From Psychrobacter sp. UBA3483 (GTDB taxonomy: Bacteria; Pseudomonadota; Gammaproteobacteria; Pseudomonadales; Moraxellaceae): 51,005 bases of DNA. This document shows positions 9,502 through 18,915 of the stretch, one piece after another. The translations under genes were made by a program, and so were the position numbers. The notes beneath the pieces were generated by a model. The model did no database searches, was not told where the DNA came from, and saw only the letters and a program-made list of their open reading frames with translations. The stretch covers positions 1 to 51,005 of the forward strand of contig NZ_DFQS01000053.1 of the NCBI RefSeq assembly GCF_002377905.1, written 5' to 3'. Every line of letters starts with the position of its first letter. Within the stretch, counting starts at the first letter, position 1.

Positions 9502-9999
9502 ATGACTACACCAAAGTCTGCACTCAAAAACACTCAGCATTACGTCCTAACCAAATCCAATATTGAAAACACCCCTGCAACCAAACACATCCATCAGTTT
9601 AATGACAATGCCATTCGCCATACAGTTTCATTAAGTGATATTGTCGGTCTTACCAAATTCGGTCTGCATCTCGTACGTGTTGAGTCGGGTGATGAAACCA
9701 CGCAACACCACTATCATGAAAATTCAGACGAGTTCATTTATATGCTATCTGGCGAGCTTTCACTAAATTATGACGATGAAGTTTATCAACTACATGCAGG
9801 AGATTTTGTCGGTTTCCCCGCACACGGTGCAGCGCATTCTATGCGTAATAATAGTGATACGGACGCTACCTATTTAATGGGAGGCAACAGACCAGCGTTT
9901 GATATCTGTAATTATCCAGACATCAAACGCAGAATGTATACTATCCATGGCAAAAAGGAGTTTGTAGACTTAGAGAATTTAGGTCAAATAGAGCCTTGA
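9502..9999 (+). CDS. Cupin-domain protein
   Basis: A 165-aa single-domain cupin. Motif 1 is visible as Gly63, His70, His72, Glu77 and Gly84 (HYHENSDEF). Motif 2 contains Gly100, Pro106, His112 and Asn116. These His/Glu residues would bind one metal ion. The C-terminal 40 residues extend beyond the barrel. It lies 71 bases downstream of the FGGY kinase with its own GGAG site, and is probably the last gene of the same operon. Members of this broad family act as sugar isomerases, dioxygenases or sensors, so the exact role is unknown. Confidence 0.85.
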   Translation: MTTPKSALKNTQHYVLTKSNIENTPATKHIHQFNDNAIRHTVSLSDIVGLTKFGLHLVRVESGDETTQHHYHENSDEFIYMLSGELSLNYDDEVYQLHAGDFVGFPAHGAAHSMRNNSDTDATYLMGGNRPAFDICNYPDIKRRMYTIHGKKEFVDLENLGQIEP

Positions 10000-10034
10000 G
10001 AACATTAAATCTCGTCTCGCTTTATAAAGCCTTA

Positions 10035-11195
10035 TTAACCACTAAACGCCGCAGAAACTCGATTTAATCCCTCGCGCAGCAGTGCCTCAGGACACGCCAC
10101 ATTTAGGCGCATTTTAAGATGTCCCTCCGCGCCATATTTAACCCCCGCATTGAGCTCAACCTTCGCCTCTCTTAACTTATCATAGAGCTTCTGATTATCT
10201 TGTGCATACGCCGAGCAATCCAACCAAATTAAATACGAGGCTTCTGGGCGCATAATCTTAATATCAGGCAGATGCTGCTCTAAAAAGCTAATGGTTAAGT
10301 CAATATTGGCTTCAATATAATGAAGCGCCTGCTCAAGCCATTCATCGCCATCTTCATAAGCACTACGCATCACAGTATAGGCAAATAAATTCAGCTCATA
10401 TTCATCATTTAACTGCTGCTGCTGACTGATTTTTTTTATTAACGCATCGTCTTTAGCAAATATCATTGAGCCTTTGATACCCGCTACGTTAAAGGTTTTG
10501 GTCATGGATGTTAGGCTGACGACGTTATGCGCGTAATTTTCTGCTTCTGCTAGTCTTAAAAAAGGCGTAAATTTATGACCATTCAACGTTAAATCTTGAT
10601 GAATCTCATCACTAACAATCGCTACATTATGCTTTTTACACAGTGCCAGTAACGCTTCAAGCTCCTGCCTCGTCCATACGCGCCCGCCCGGATTGTGCGG
10701 ATTGCATAATAAATATAGCTTAACCTTATGCTCGATTATCTTGGCTTCGATATCGGCCAAATCTAACCGATATTTACCGTCGAATTCTTTTAACGCTGAC
10801 ATCACAAGCGCGCGACCATTTTGCTCAACCTTAGTCATAAAAGGCGTATAAATGGGGTCACTAACCAGTACCGCATCACCTGCTCCGGTAAAGACGTTCA
10901 TCATCAGTGCTAAACTTGGCACAACGCCCGGCGAGAACAAGATATTCTGTTTATCTAGCTGCAAACCATAACGACTGCTATGCCAGTTGATAATCGCCTC
11001 ATACAAAGCTTCAGTCGGTTTGGTATAACCCAATATGCCATGTTGCGCGACTTGCTCAATCGACTTTAAGATAGGCTGTGCGGCATTAAAGTCCATGTCC
11101 GCGACCCACAGCGGGATGGTATCATCAAAGTAGTGCCATTTGACTGACCCTGTATCACGTCTATCAATTATTTCATCAAAATTGTATTGCACCAC
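10035..11195 (-). CDS. PatB/MalY-type pyridoxal-phosphate C-S lyase
   Basis: Fold-type I aminotransferase-like enzyme, 386 aa, of the MalY/PatB cystathionine beta-lyase group. These enzymes cleave C-S bonds of cystathionine or cysteine conjugates. Family signatures are IPLWVADMDF near residue 27, CNPHNPGGRVW near 164, SDEIHQD near 195, and the PLP lysine Lys233 in SMTKTFNVAG. The start is a GTG with AGGAG just upstream; two GTG codons are in tandem, and the first fits the spacing. It lies 30 bases downstream of the crotonase gene on the same strand, probably as one transcript. It converges with the cupin gene, and only a small palindrome (GCTTTATAAAGC, 10020-10031) sits between them. Confidence 0.9.
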   Translation of the reverse strand: MVQYNFDEIIDRRDTGSVKWHYFDDTIPLWVADMDFNAAQPILKSIEQVAQHGILGYTKPTEALYEAIINWHSSRYGLQLDKQNILFSPGVVPSLALMMNVFTGAGDAVLVSDPIYTPFMTKVEQNGRALVMSALKEFDGKYRLDLADIEAKIIEHKVKLYLLCNPHNPGGRVWTRQELEALLALCKKHNVAIVSDEIHQDLTLNGHKFTPFLRLAEAENYAHNVVSLTSMTKTFNVAGIKGSMIFAKDDALIKKISQQQQLNDEYELNLFAYTVMRSAYEDGDEWLEQALHYIEANIDLTISFLEQHLPDIKIMRPEASYLIWLDCSAYAQDNQKLYDKLREAKVELNAGVKYGAEGHLKMRLNVACPEALLREGLNRVSAAFSG

Positions 11196-11225
11196 TATTC
11201 TCCTAAGAGGAAAATCTTTGAATAA

Positions 11226-12032
11226 CTAACGTCCCTGAAACTCAGCTGCCCTTCTCTCAACCATTGCCATCGCTCCCTCTTTCGCATCTTCTGAATAAAA
11301 TAAATGCGGTAGATAACCGTGGATATTGGCCAGCGCTGATTTTGCGCCATTACGGCTGGCATCTTGGGCTGAGGACAATAATCCTTGCACGCCGAGCGGA
11401 GCTGACTTACATATCTCTTTAGCAATAATTAGCGCGCGCTCGTATTCTGTGCCATTTGTCACTACTTCACTGACCAAATTTAGTCTATCAGCAGTTTGCG
11501 CGTCAAAGGCTTTACCAGTGAGCAAATACGGCATAGCTTTTTGCCAACCTGCTGCCTGTATGAAACGTACCGTTGCACCGCCAAACGGCATGATACCGCG
11601 CTGCACCTCCATTTGTGCAAAGTTGCAGTTATCACTTGCGATGACCACATCACTATTCAGCATTAATTCAATCCCCGCGGTAAAGCAAGTGCCTTGTACC
11701 GCGACGACGACAGGTTTGCTGCGTAATTTACCACCGATGCCCCATGGGTCAATCTCGTTATCATTAAACTCAAATGCGCCTTTATTCCACTTATCCTGTA
11801 GCTCCATTAAATCAAGCCCGGCGGTAAAGTGCTCACCATGGGCAAATATGAGCACGCAGCGTAAGTTATCGTCACTTTCATAACGCGTCAGTGCTTCGGA
11901 TAATTGCTTAATCATATGACTATCAAAGGCGTTGCGTTTATCGGCGCGATTGAGCCCAATCAGGCAGATATAGCCGTCGGTTTCATAGGTAATACGGTTA
12001 TCGGTGCTGTAATTATTACTTTCCGTTGTCAT
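11226..12032 (-). CDS. Enoyl-CoA hydratase/isomerase (crotonase) family protein
   Basis: A 268-aa crotonase-fold protein acting on a CoA thioester. It shows the ADKRNAFD segment, the first oxyanion-hole region HGEHFTAGLDL, and the second region QGTCFTAGIELMLNSDVVIA. The later catalytic-loop area reads GIMPFGGATVRFIQAAG. The usual second catalytic glutamate of hydratases is not evident in that loop, so isomerase, hydrolase or another crotonase activity is possible. An AAGGAT ribosome binding site lies 6 bases before ATG. It is the upstream partner of the PatB-like gene; no beta-oxidation genes are nearby. Confidence 0.88.
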   Translation of the reverse strand: MTTESNNYSTDNRITYETDGYICLIGLNRADKRNAFDSHMIKQLSEALTRYESDDNLRCVLIFAHGEHFTAGLDLMELQDKWNKGAFEFNDNEIDPWGIGGKLRSKPVVVAVQGTCFTAGIELMLNSDVVIASDNCNFAQMEVQRGIMPFGGATVRFIQAAGWQKAMPYLLTGKAFDAQTADRLNLVSEVVTNGTEYERALIIAKEICKSAPLGVQGLLSSAQDASRNGAKSALANIHGYLPHLFYSEDAKEGAMAMVERRAAEFQGR

Positions 12033-12217
12033 ATTTTTATCCTTTTAAATGCATTATTATCATCTGCTGCGCTTATAAAATAGCCGCTTTATGCTCATTT
12101 GGCTTAGTTTCAATATAGACACCCCCATGCGATAACGCAAGGACAGATATACGCGCACAGGCAGATTGCGATTCTTATTCGCCATAGGTAAATGAGTAGC
12201 CATGGATAAACAGATAG

Positions 12218-13327
12218 ATGGACGCGAAATCTGCTAAACTGGGTGATTATATTCAAACATCGCAGTCCGAAACTATGACCAGTAAGCCCAATACCAATAC
12301 ATCAAACGTCCGTAGAGCAAATGCTAATACTTATCGCAACCGCTCACCTGAGACCGCCAAAAAACTCGGCAAGCTACATCCGCGCAATCCACATCAAGGT
12401 CGCTATGACTTTGTGCTATTGACCCGTGCCCTGCCCGAATTGGCCAAGCATACCATCATAAACCCGAAAGGTGAGCCGACCATTAACTTCTCGGACGCTG
12501 AAGCGGTACGCGTCCTGAATCAAGCGTTGCTCGCGCATTATTACGGTGTGAAATTTTGGGATATTCCAAAAGGCTATCTCTGCCCACCGATACCGGGTCG
12601 CGCAGACTATATCCATTATATTGCTGATTTACTCGCGCAAACCACGCACGTTAATGACGACAACACCCCGCCAACGGGCAAAGAAATTCACGCCCTTGAT
12701 ATCGGTACCGGTGCCAGTGCGATTTATCCGATTATCGGTAGCCAAAGCTATGGTTGGCGCTTTACCGCGAGTGATATCGACCCTATTTCGGTCAATACCG
12801 CCGCGCTGATTTGTGACGCCAACCCAAAGCTAAAAAGCGCGGTTAAAGTAAAACTCCAGCCTGAGCCTAAATTTATTTTTAAAAACATCATCGGTCGTCA
12901 AGATTACTTTGATGTGGTCGTTTGCAACCCTCCTTTTCATGCGTCATTAGAAGAAGCGATGCAAGCCAATACCCGCAAGCAGCATAATCTGCAACGACAT
13001 CGTGGTAAGAATGAAAACGAGCAAATCAGCCGACATTCAACCAAGGCTGGAAATACTGCGCAAAATCTCAACTTCGGCGGTCAGCATAAAGAGCTGTGGT
13101 CTGAGGGCGGCGAAATTGCCTTTTTGACCAAAATGATAAAAGAGAGTCAAGATTTTGCCGAGCACGTTGGCTGGTTTACCAGCTTGGTATCAAAGTCAGA
13201 GAACGTGAAACCCTTACAACTGTTATTAAAGCAGCTTGATGTTGCCCAAATGCGCATCATCGAGATGAGCCAAGGGCAAAAGAATACCCGTGTGCTAGCG
13301 TGGCGCTTTAATCTTGACGAAGAATAA
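12218..13327 (+). CDS. rlmF: 23S rRNA (adenine-1618-N6)-methyltransferase
   Basis: Methylates N6 of A1618 in 23S rRNA using S-adenosylmethionine. The Rossmann motif I is DIGTGASAIYPIIG, followed by an acidic SAM-ribose contact (ASDIDP) and the N6-adenine methyltransferase motif NPPFHAS. The N-terminal segment LHPRNPHQGRYDF is typical of RlmF. At up to 369 aa it is longer than E. coli RlmF (308), from the N-terminus and a polar insertion after NPPFHAS. The start is uncertain: ATG 12218 and ATG 12275 (residue 20) both lack a strong ribosome binding site, and conservation begins after either. It is followed by a parS site and a terminator. Confidence 0.92.
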   Translation: MDAKSAKLGDYIQTSQSETMTSKPNTNTSNVRRANANTYRNRSPETAKKLGKLHPRNPHQGRYDFVLLTRALPELAKHTIINPKGEPTINFSDAEAVRVLNQALLAHYYGVKFWDIPKGYLCPPIPGRADYIHYIADLLAQTTHVNDDNTPPTGKEIHALDIGTGASAIYPIIGSQSYGWRFTASDIDPISVNTAALICDANPKLKSAVKVKLQPEPKFIFKNIIGRQDYFDVVVCNPPFHASLEEAMQANTRKQHNLQRHRGKNENEQISRHSTKAGNTAQNLNFGGQHKELWSEGGEIAFLTKMIKESQDFAEHVGWFTSLVSKSENVKPLQLLLKQLDVAQMRIIEMSQGQKNTRVLAWRFNLDEE

Positions 13328-13362
13328 CTAATAAAAATGATTGTCTGAAAAACATCTATTCA

Positions 13363-13378
13363 AGTTTCACGTGAAACA
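13363..13378. promoter_or_regulatory. parS site (exact 14-bp core)
   Basis: AGTTTCACGTGAAACA contains the full palindromic ParB-binding core GTTTCACGTGAAAC. It is intergenic, just ahead of the rlmF terminator, about 10 kb left of oriC. Confidence 0.85.
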
Positions 13379-13412
13379 AAAAAACTGCTTTAGTTATCAA
13401 GGCGGTTTTTTT
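13379..13412. terminator. Rho-independent terminator between rlmF and mntP
   Basis: An imperfect 9-bp stem starts at AACTGC and pairs with GCGGTT, followed by an eight-T run on the plus strand. An A run precedes the stem, so it can also work for mntP on the minus strand. The two genes converge here. Confidence 0.8.
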
Positions 13413-13440
13413 TATAGAGTAAGAGCTTGAGGCTAATAAA

Positions 13441-14049
13441 CTAGCTAAAGAGCATCACCTTTAAGCCAATAAGTATAAGTACTATACCACCAAGCACTTC
13501 CGCCTTATCTTCAAGATACGTACCTGATTGTTTACCCAAATAAACACCAAAAACGCTAAAAATAGCAGTGATAATAGCGATTATGAAACACGCTAACCAT
13601 GCATTCAATTCCAATAAATTAAGCGTAAAACCAGCTGCCATCGCATCAATACTTGTCGCAATCGCAAGGGTAAACATGGTGCGATGATTGGTATTTTTCT
13701 TTAGGTTGTCATTGACAGAAGCTGCCTCGCTATTTATATGCAGTGCTTTATCTACCGCCTCTTCTCCATCTCCTAAAAACACTTCATAAAGCATCTTGCT
13801 ACCAAGACCAATAAGAATAAAACCACCAATCCAAGAGGCAGCCGCGGCCAACCAGCCTAATAAAGCTACGCCCAATAAATAACCAATTAATGGCATCACA
13901 CCCTGCGCAACACCAAAATACAAACCCGCATAAATCGCCAAACGCCGCACATAATGGCGATGCTGGTTTTGAGATTTCGCGCCCAATCCAATCGCAACAG
14001 CAAACGCATCCATCGCAAGGGCAATAGCAAGTAATATAACTTCAATCAT
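13441..14049 (-). CDS. mntP: Manganese efflux pump MntP
   Basis: A polytopic inner-membrane exporter of Mn2+, 202 aa, with six predicted helices. The duplicated family motif is visible: ALAMDAFAVAIGLG near residue 9 and AIATSIDAMAAGF near residue 128, where the aspartates are the expected metal ligands. The hydrophilic loop around residues 75-122 is longer than usual. It sits 59 bases downstream of the DUF6880-like gene, with a parS site in the gap. I see no yybP-ykoY manganese riboswitch in the short leader. The ribosome binding site is weak (GAAGAA). Confidence 0.93.
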   Translation of the reverse strand: MIEVILLAIALAMDAFAVAIGLGAKSQNQHRHYVRRLAIYAGLYFGVAQGVMPLIGYLLGVALLGWLAAAASWIGGFILIGLGSKMLYEVFLGDGEEAVDKALHINSEAASVNDNLKKNTNHRTMFTLAIATSIDAMAAGFTLNLLELNAWLACFIIAIITAIFSVFGVYLGKQSGTYLEDKAEVLGGIVLILIGLKVMLFS

Positions 14050-14082
14050 TTTATTCTTCGCTTATTTCTGCTTATTGCCGTA

Positions 14083-14098
14083 AGTTTCACGTGAAACA
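14083..14098. promoter_or_regulatory. parS site (exact 14-bp core)
   Basis: AGTTTCACGTGAAACA lies between mntP and the DUF6880-like gene. It is 720 bases from the site at 13363 and has the same 16 bases. Confidence 0.85.
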
Positions 14099-14108
14099 CT
14101 ACATCAAT

Positions 14109-15590
14109 CTAATCGTTTACCTTTTCCCAAAAACTACGCTTTTTACCATGCTTGTCTTTAAGGGTAGTGACATATTCTTTATGGGTCGCAAGTTCACTGT
14201 AAGGCTTAGACGATTTACTAATAACCGTATCAAGCTTGGTTAGGTGATCGAAGTAGCGAGCGGCGTGACCATAAGCTTTGCTGCGAGAGCTGTCTAGAAT
14301 ATCGTTAAGTAAAGTGCGATAAATAATAACTTGAAGTAAATCTGTCTTAGTTGGCAAATCTTTTAACATGCTTGTGAGATCTGTATAATGCACATCAGCA
14401 AACTGAGAATGACGGGCAACTGCGACCTCATTAGCAAGCTCAATCTCTCCTATTTCTAGCAGTAGCGATGTAGCCATAAATACATTTTCTTGTTGTTCTG
14501 CTAGCTCATAAGCTCTTTTTCGCCACTTAGATTGCTGAGCAGGACTGGCCACAGCCATGATAGCTTTTAGCCGCGAAGGGGTTGATTGTAGCTCAAACGC
14601 CTCGCCTAGCACCTCCATGAGCGCGTCGGTATCTTTGTGCATGTGATATATGTGACTCAGCCAATCCAAACGTCTGATCTTATCTAATAGACCATCGCTT
14701 TGCCACTCTTCATTTAAGTAGTGTAGTGCCTTATCAAAAGCTCTTTGATTTAGCAGAAATGTTAGCAACTCTTCTAATCTTCGAGGATGAACCGGTCTAG
14801 TCTCTTGCATCTCAAAGAATATGGTTTCAAAAAAACCCACATCACCTAGCGCACTTGTTAGGTTTTTTATGGCGATCTCAATTACCATCTTGTCATAGTT
14901 AATTGAAAAAGCATCATCACTTAAAGGGCTGTTTCGCCTTTCATTGAGCGTATCTTTAATTGCTTTTTTTGTTTGGATATTCTCACGCTCTTGCTGATAA
15001 TCAGCGATCAATCCACGTATCTCAGGCTCAGATAACAGTTGATCAATGTTTTCTAATAAACTATCTTTGGTACCATAATCATTATCGTCAGCCAGCACTT
15101 TTACTTTCTTTACCCAAGCTTGGCTGAGTATATCGCGCTCATCAACAGGTATGTCTCGCTTTTCTTGCTCATAGCAAGTGCTAGCCACTGCTAACCAAAA
15201 TGACGTCAAACTCCTATAAACATCACCGATATAACCGTTGGAATCATCAGCACGTTCTAGGCTAGAACTAGTAGACTCTATAAATAACTCAAGTAACGTC
15301 AAGCACTCTTTTGGTTGCTCAGGATAAAGGCTCATTATATCGCTGGCTAAATGCTGAAGCTCAATAGCAAATTCACTAGATTCCCAGTAATCTACAAACT
15401 TCTTTCGTCTTCTAAGTCCTTTTAGTGTAGTGGTTAACTTTTTTATAAGTTTAGGTTTATCTGATTGTAATAGCAGACGCTCAATTTTTTTATCGAGCAT
15501 TTTATCTATACCATACACCTCAGAGACAAAATCAATTAAGGTCTTTTTTGATAGTTGTGACAAATACTTCTTTTGTTCTGCATTTAGCAT
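14109..15590 (-). CDS. DUF6880-like hypothetical protein
   Basis: A 493-aa soluble, almost wholly helical protein. The N-terminus (KKYLSQLSKKTLIDFVSEVY) and the repeated helical pairs after residue 250, with TPR- or HEAT-like spacing, resemble proteins annotated DUF6880, some of which carry SWIM zinc fingers elsewhere. No zinc-binding cysteine cluster is visible here. Residues 60-75 are very basic (LKGLRRRKK). It has an AAGGGA ribosome binding site. It lies downstream of the gyrB terminator and upstream of mntP on the same strand. The family name is a tentative recognition and the function is unknown. Confidence 0.7.
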   Translation of the reverse strand: MLNAEQKKYLSQLSKKTLIDFVSEVYGIDKMLDKKIERLLLQSDKPKLIKKLTTTLKGLRRRKKFVDYWESSEFAIELQHLASDIMSLYPEQPKECLTLLELFIESTSSSLERADDSNGYIGDVYRSLTSFWLAVASTCYEQEKRDIPVDERDILSQAWVKKVKVLADDNDYGTKDSLLENIDQLLSEPEIRGLIADYQQERENIQTKKAIKDTLNERRNSPLSDDAFSINYDKMVIEIAIKNLTSALGDVGFFETIFFEMQETRPVHPRRLEELLTFLLNQRAFDKALHYLNEEWQSDGLLDKIRRLDWLSHIYHMHKDTDALMEVLGEAFELQSTPSRLKAIMAVASPAQQSKWRKRAYELAEQQENVFMATSLLLEIGEIELANEVAVARHSQFADVHYTDLTSMLKDLPTKTDLLQVIIYRTLLNDILDSSRSKAYGHAARYFDHLTKLDTVISKSSKPYSELATHKEYVTTLKDKHGKKRSFWEKVND

Positions 15591-15630
15591 AGTATTCCCT
15601 TCACTACTTTATTGATAATATTTCACATGA

Positions 15631-15662
15631 AAAAAGCCACCTTGCGAGCAAGATGACTTTAT
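15631..15662 (-). terminator. Rho-independent terminator downstream of gyrB
   Basis: On the minus strand a 12-bp stem (with three G-U pairs) closes on a CTCG loop and is followed by six Ts. It lies about 60 bases after the gyrB stop and separates gyrB from the DUF6880-like gene. Confidence 0.8.
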
Positions 15663-15722
15663 ACCAATAAACAATTATATTCAAACTTCAAAACTATAAC
15701 TTCAAGGTCTATAAACTAAAAG

Positions 15723-18344
15723 CTAAATATCTAAATTAGACACGGTCAACGCATTCTCTTCAATGAAAATACGACGTGGCTCGACATGGTCACCCATCAG
15801 ACAGGTAAACATATGGTCAGCAGCAATCGCATCTTCAATCGTGACACGCAACATACGACGGTTTTCAGGATCCATGGTGGTATCCCAAAGCTGATCAGCG
15901 TTCATCTCACCCAGCCCTTTATAGCGCTGAATCGCCAAACCACGACGCGCCTCAAGCATCATCTGTTGCCATAGATAATCAAAATCGCGTACTGGGATAT
16001 CTTTGGTGGTACCTGCGGTGGCCTCACGGCGGATAAAGGCATCTTCTGCAAGTAAGGTATTCCATTCCGCGGATAAGCGCAGCAGCTTAGTATACTCACC
16101 TGAATTGATAAAGCTGGCATCTAACAGATAATGATGCGCCAATTGATGCACATAAACAGTGATACGCGGTAACCATTGAGCTTTGGCAGATAAAGAATCA
16201 CTGTTATCAGCAGATTTTTCACTTTCATCAGGTTCTACCACTGCGGTCATACCCAATAAATCAGCAGCGGCAGCATCCATATTTTTTGGTTGCGGTGCAT
16301 GGATATTGACCAGTTCAATCTCAGGACTTAAGTCACTACCAAAGTGCTCAAGCTGTGTTTGTAATGACGCTTTCCACGCTTCCATCGCTGATTTATCATA
16401 AGTCATATCGGTGCTAAGCTTCGGCGTATGGGTCAATGCATCCAATAACACCGCTGGGTAACGAATCTGCAAACGCGCTTTTATAAGCTGGGTTTGGTTA
16501 TAGTCATTGAGCAAGGTCTCAAGCGCTTGACCAGTAATAGCAGGCGCATCGGCACTGATATGCAGCCTGGTATTATCGATCGTTGAGGATAATAAATACG
16601 CTTTTAAGGCTTCATCGTCTTTTAAATATAGCTCTTGACGACCTTTTTTTACTTTATAAAGTGGTGGCTGAGCGATATAAATATAACCGCGCTCAATCAA
16701 TTCTGGCGTTTGACGGAAGAAAAAGGTCAACAGCAGCGTACGAATATGCGAGCCATCCACGTCCGCATCGGTCATGATAATAATTTTATGATAGCGTACT
16801 TTGTCGGGATTATATTCATCCGGACCAATGCCGCAACCAAGCGCAGTAATCAAGTTACCCACTTCAGCAGATGACAGCATTTTATCAAAACGGGCGCGCT
16901 CAACGTTAAGAATCTTACCTTTTAGTGGCAAAATTGCTTGAGTCTTACGGCTACGACCTTGCTTAGCTGAACCACCAGCAGAATCCCCTTCTACAATATA
17001 AAGCTCTGACAATGCTGGATCTTTTTCTTGGCAATCCGCCAATTTACCCGGGAGGCCTGCGATATCTAGCGTGGTTTTACGACGGGTCATCTCGCGGGCT
17101 TTACGCGCCGCATCACGCGCACGGGCAGCATCGATAATCTTATTGGCAATTGCTTTACCAGCACTTGGGTTTTCAAGCAAATAGTCGTTAAACTTATCAT
17201 GCATGGCCGACTCAACGGCAGATTTCACTTCGCTTGAAACCAGCTTATCTTTGGTCTGACTGGAAAACTTAGGATCGGGCACTTTTACCGAGACAATCGC
17301 CGTCAAACCTTCACGCGCATCATCACCCGTGGCAACGATTTTTTCTTTTTTGAATAAGTTTTCGCGATCCATATAGCTGTTAAGTCCGCGCGTCAAAGCT
17401 GAGCGGAAGCCAGATAAATGCGTCCCACCATCGCGCTGCGGGATATTATTGGTAAAACACAGTACTTTCTCGTTATAGGTATCCGTCCACTGTAGCGCGA
17501 CTTCGACACTGATACCGTCGTCTTGCTCACTGACAAAATGGAAGACTTCATTAATACCGTCTTTACCTGCGTTAATGTAGCTGACAAATTCAGACAAGCC
17601 GCCCTTATGCTCAAACTCATGACGTTTATCGATGCGCTCATCGGTTAGGACAATGCGCACACCAGAGTTCAAGAATGACAGCTCACGCAAGCGTTTGGCT
17701 AAAATATCGTACTCAAAAATGGTACCAGTAAAGACATCGTTACTCGGATAAAAACGAATTTGCGTACCGGTTTTATTGGTCGCCTCCATCTGCTGAATAT
17801 CGGCATCAGGAACGCCATCGGTATAGGTTTGATGATAATGATAGCCTTCGCGCCAAATATTCATCTCAAGCTTTTTAGATAAGGCGTTTACAACCGAAAC
17901 CCCAACACCGTGTAGACCACCCGATACTTTATAACTGTTGTCATCAAACTTACCACCAGCGTGCAGGACGGTCATAATAACCTGTGCTGCTGATACCCCT
18001 TCTTCTGGATGGATATCCACAGGGACGCCGCGACCGTTATCCATAACGCTGACCGACTCGTCTTCATGGATAATGATATCAATTTGGTCGCAATGACCAG
18101 CCAGCGCCTCATCAATAGAGTTATCCACCACCTCAAAGACCATATGATGCAAGCCGGTACCATCATCGGTATCACCAATATACATACCCGGACGTACGCG
18201 CACCGCTTCTAATCCGCGCAATACACGAATATCTTTGGAGCTATAATCAGAGGGCATTCCTTCAGAGACGGCAGCAGGTGCAGTCGTCTCTAGAGCGCTG
18301 TCGCTCATCAATTGTTCGTGGTCGGTAGGTAATGAATCACTCAT
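15723..18344 (-). CDS. gyrB: DNA gyrase subunit B
   Basis: The ATPase and TOPRIM subunit of gyrase; it introduces negative supercoils with GyrA. The GHKL ATPase motifs DNSIDEALAG and MDNGRGVPVD are near residues 75-115. TOPRIM shows EGDSAGGSAKQGR, KGKILNVE and MTDADVDGSHI. The C-terminal GyrA-contact motif RYKGLGEMNADQLW is intact. It is larger than E. coli GyrB (804 aa) because of a variable stretch after TOPRIM. The ATG at 18350 abuts the AAGGA ribosome binding site; the second ATG (18344, protein starting MSDSLPTD) has the proper 6-base spacing, so I chose it. The gene is separated from recF by 571 non-coding bases, so it probably has its own promoter. Confidence 0.96.
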   Translation of the reverse strand: MSDSLPTDHEQLMSDSALETTAPAAVSEGMPSDYSSKDIRVLRGLEAVRVRPGMYIGDTDDGTGLHHMVFEVVDNSIDEALAGHCDQIDIIIHEDESVSVMDNGRGVPVDIHPEEGVSAAQVIMTVLHAGGKFDDNSYKVSGGLHGVGVSVVNALSKKLEMNIWREGYHYHQTYTDGVPDADIQQMEATNKTGTQIRFYPSNDVFTGTIFEYDILAKRLRELSFLNSGVRIVLTDERIDKRHEFEHKGGLSEFVSYINAGKDGINEVFHFVSEQDDGISVEVALQWTDTYNEKVLCFTNNIPQRDGGTHLSGFRSALTRGLNSYMDRENLFKKEKIVATGDDAREGLTAIVSVKVPDPKFSSQTKDKLVSSEVKSAVESAMHDKFNDYLLENPSAGKAIANKIIDAARARDAARKAREMTRRKTTLDIAGLPGKLADCQEKDPALSELYIVEGDSAGGSAKQGRSRKTQAILPLKGKILNVERARFDKMLSSAEVGNLITALGCGIGPDEYNPDKVRYHKIIIMTDADVDGSHIRTLLLTFFFRQTPELIERGYIYIAQPPLYKVKKGRQELYLKDDEALKAYLLSSTIDNTRLHISADAPAITGQALETLLNDYNQTQLIKARLQIRYPAVLLDALTHTPKLSTDMTYDKSAMEAWKASLQTQLEHFGSDLSPEIELVNIHAPQPKNMDAAAADLLGMTAVVEPDESEKSADNSDSLSAKAQWLPRITVYVHQLAHHYLLDASFINSGEYTKLLRLSAEWNTLLAEDAFIRREATAGTTKDIPVRDFDYLWQQMMLEARRGLAIQRYKGLGEMNADQLWDTTMDPENRRMLRVTIEDAIAADHMFTCLMGDHVEPRRIFIEENALTVSNLDI

Positions 18345-18915
18345 GTGCATTCCTTAATCTAGCCATTATCAGCTATATGTCATCTGCTCACCACAATGGC
18401 AATGCTCGACGACGTTATCTTAGATTTAACGTTTTATGGTCAAAATATTTAGTTATAGAGTTAGTAAAAGTCTTATCAGAGGTCGCTTAAAAGAAGATAA
18501 AACAGTATGAGACAAGTGGACTCAAATATAGTCAATCCCTCAAAGACTGTTTTTAATATACGCTGTCAATTCTTTCACGCTTAATTAAAACAGCTTAGAA
18601 ATAAGCATATATCTATCAAGCACTTAGAAGCTGAATATTATCAAGCAACCCTTAAACAATACTGATAAAAATTTGTAAGATAACTTGCTGAGAACAGGGC
18701 AAAAATAAAGCTCTATTTTAACATTTTTCTAGCGCTAAGTCACTGTTTACTGACAGTTTTCTCGGTATTAAGCAAGTATTTTAGCAAGATCACTTTTCTA
18801 CTACATCCATAAGCATAATAATGAAATTTTGAGGAAGATATGAAGCATGGTTGATAAAAATGAAGCCCAAACTTAGCTGATATTCACCATCGAAACCAGT
18901 TTATAAAAGCGTTCT
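18345..18915. other. Long AT-rich spacer gyrB / recF
   Basis: No gene is seen on either strand in about 570 bases. It must hold the gyrB promoter and leader. A TTGACA (minus strand, 18565-18570) and a TTGACT (18530-18535) could be -35 elements, but no convincing -10 follows at 17 bases. No riboswitch or RNA gene was recognised. Confidence 0.5.

Noticed and set aside
10000..10034. Terminator between the cupin and PatB-like genes
   Set aside because: Only a 12-base self-palindrome with no loop or T run; not a convincing terminator.
14050..14108. Manganese riboswitch ahead of mntP
   Set aside because: The 59-base gap is too short and shows only a parS site.
15620..15635. Eleventh parS-like site (TATTTCACATGAAAAA)
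   Set aside because: Three or more mismatches to the consensus, and it overlaps the gyrB terminator's A run; too weak to count.
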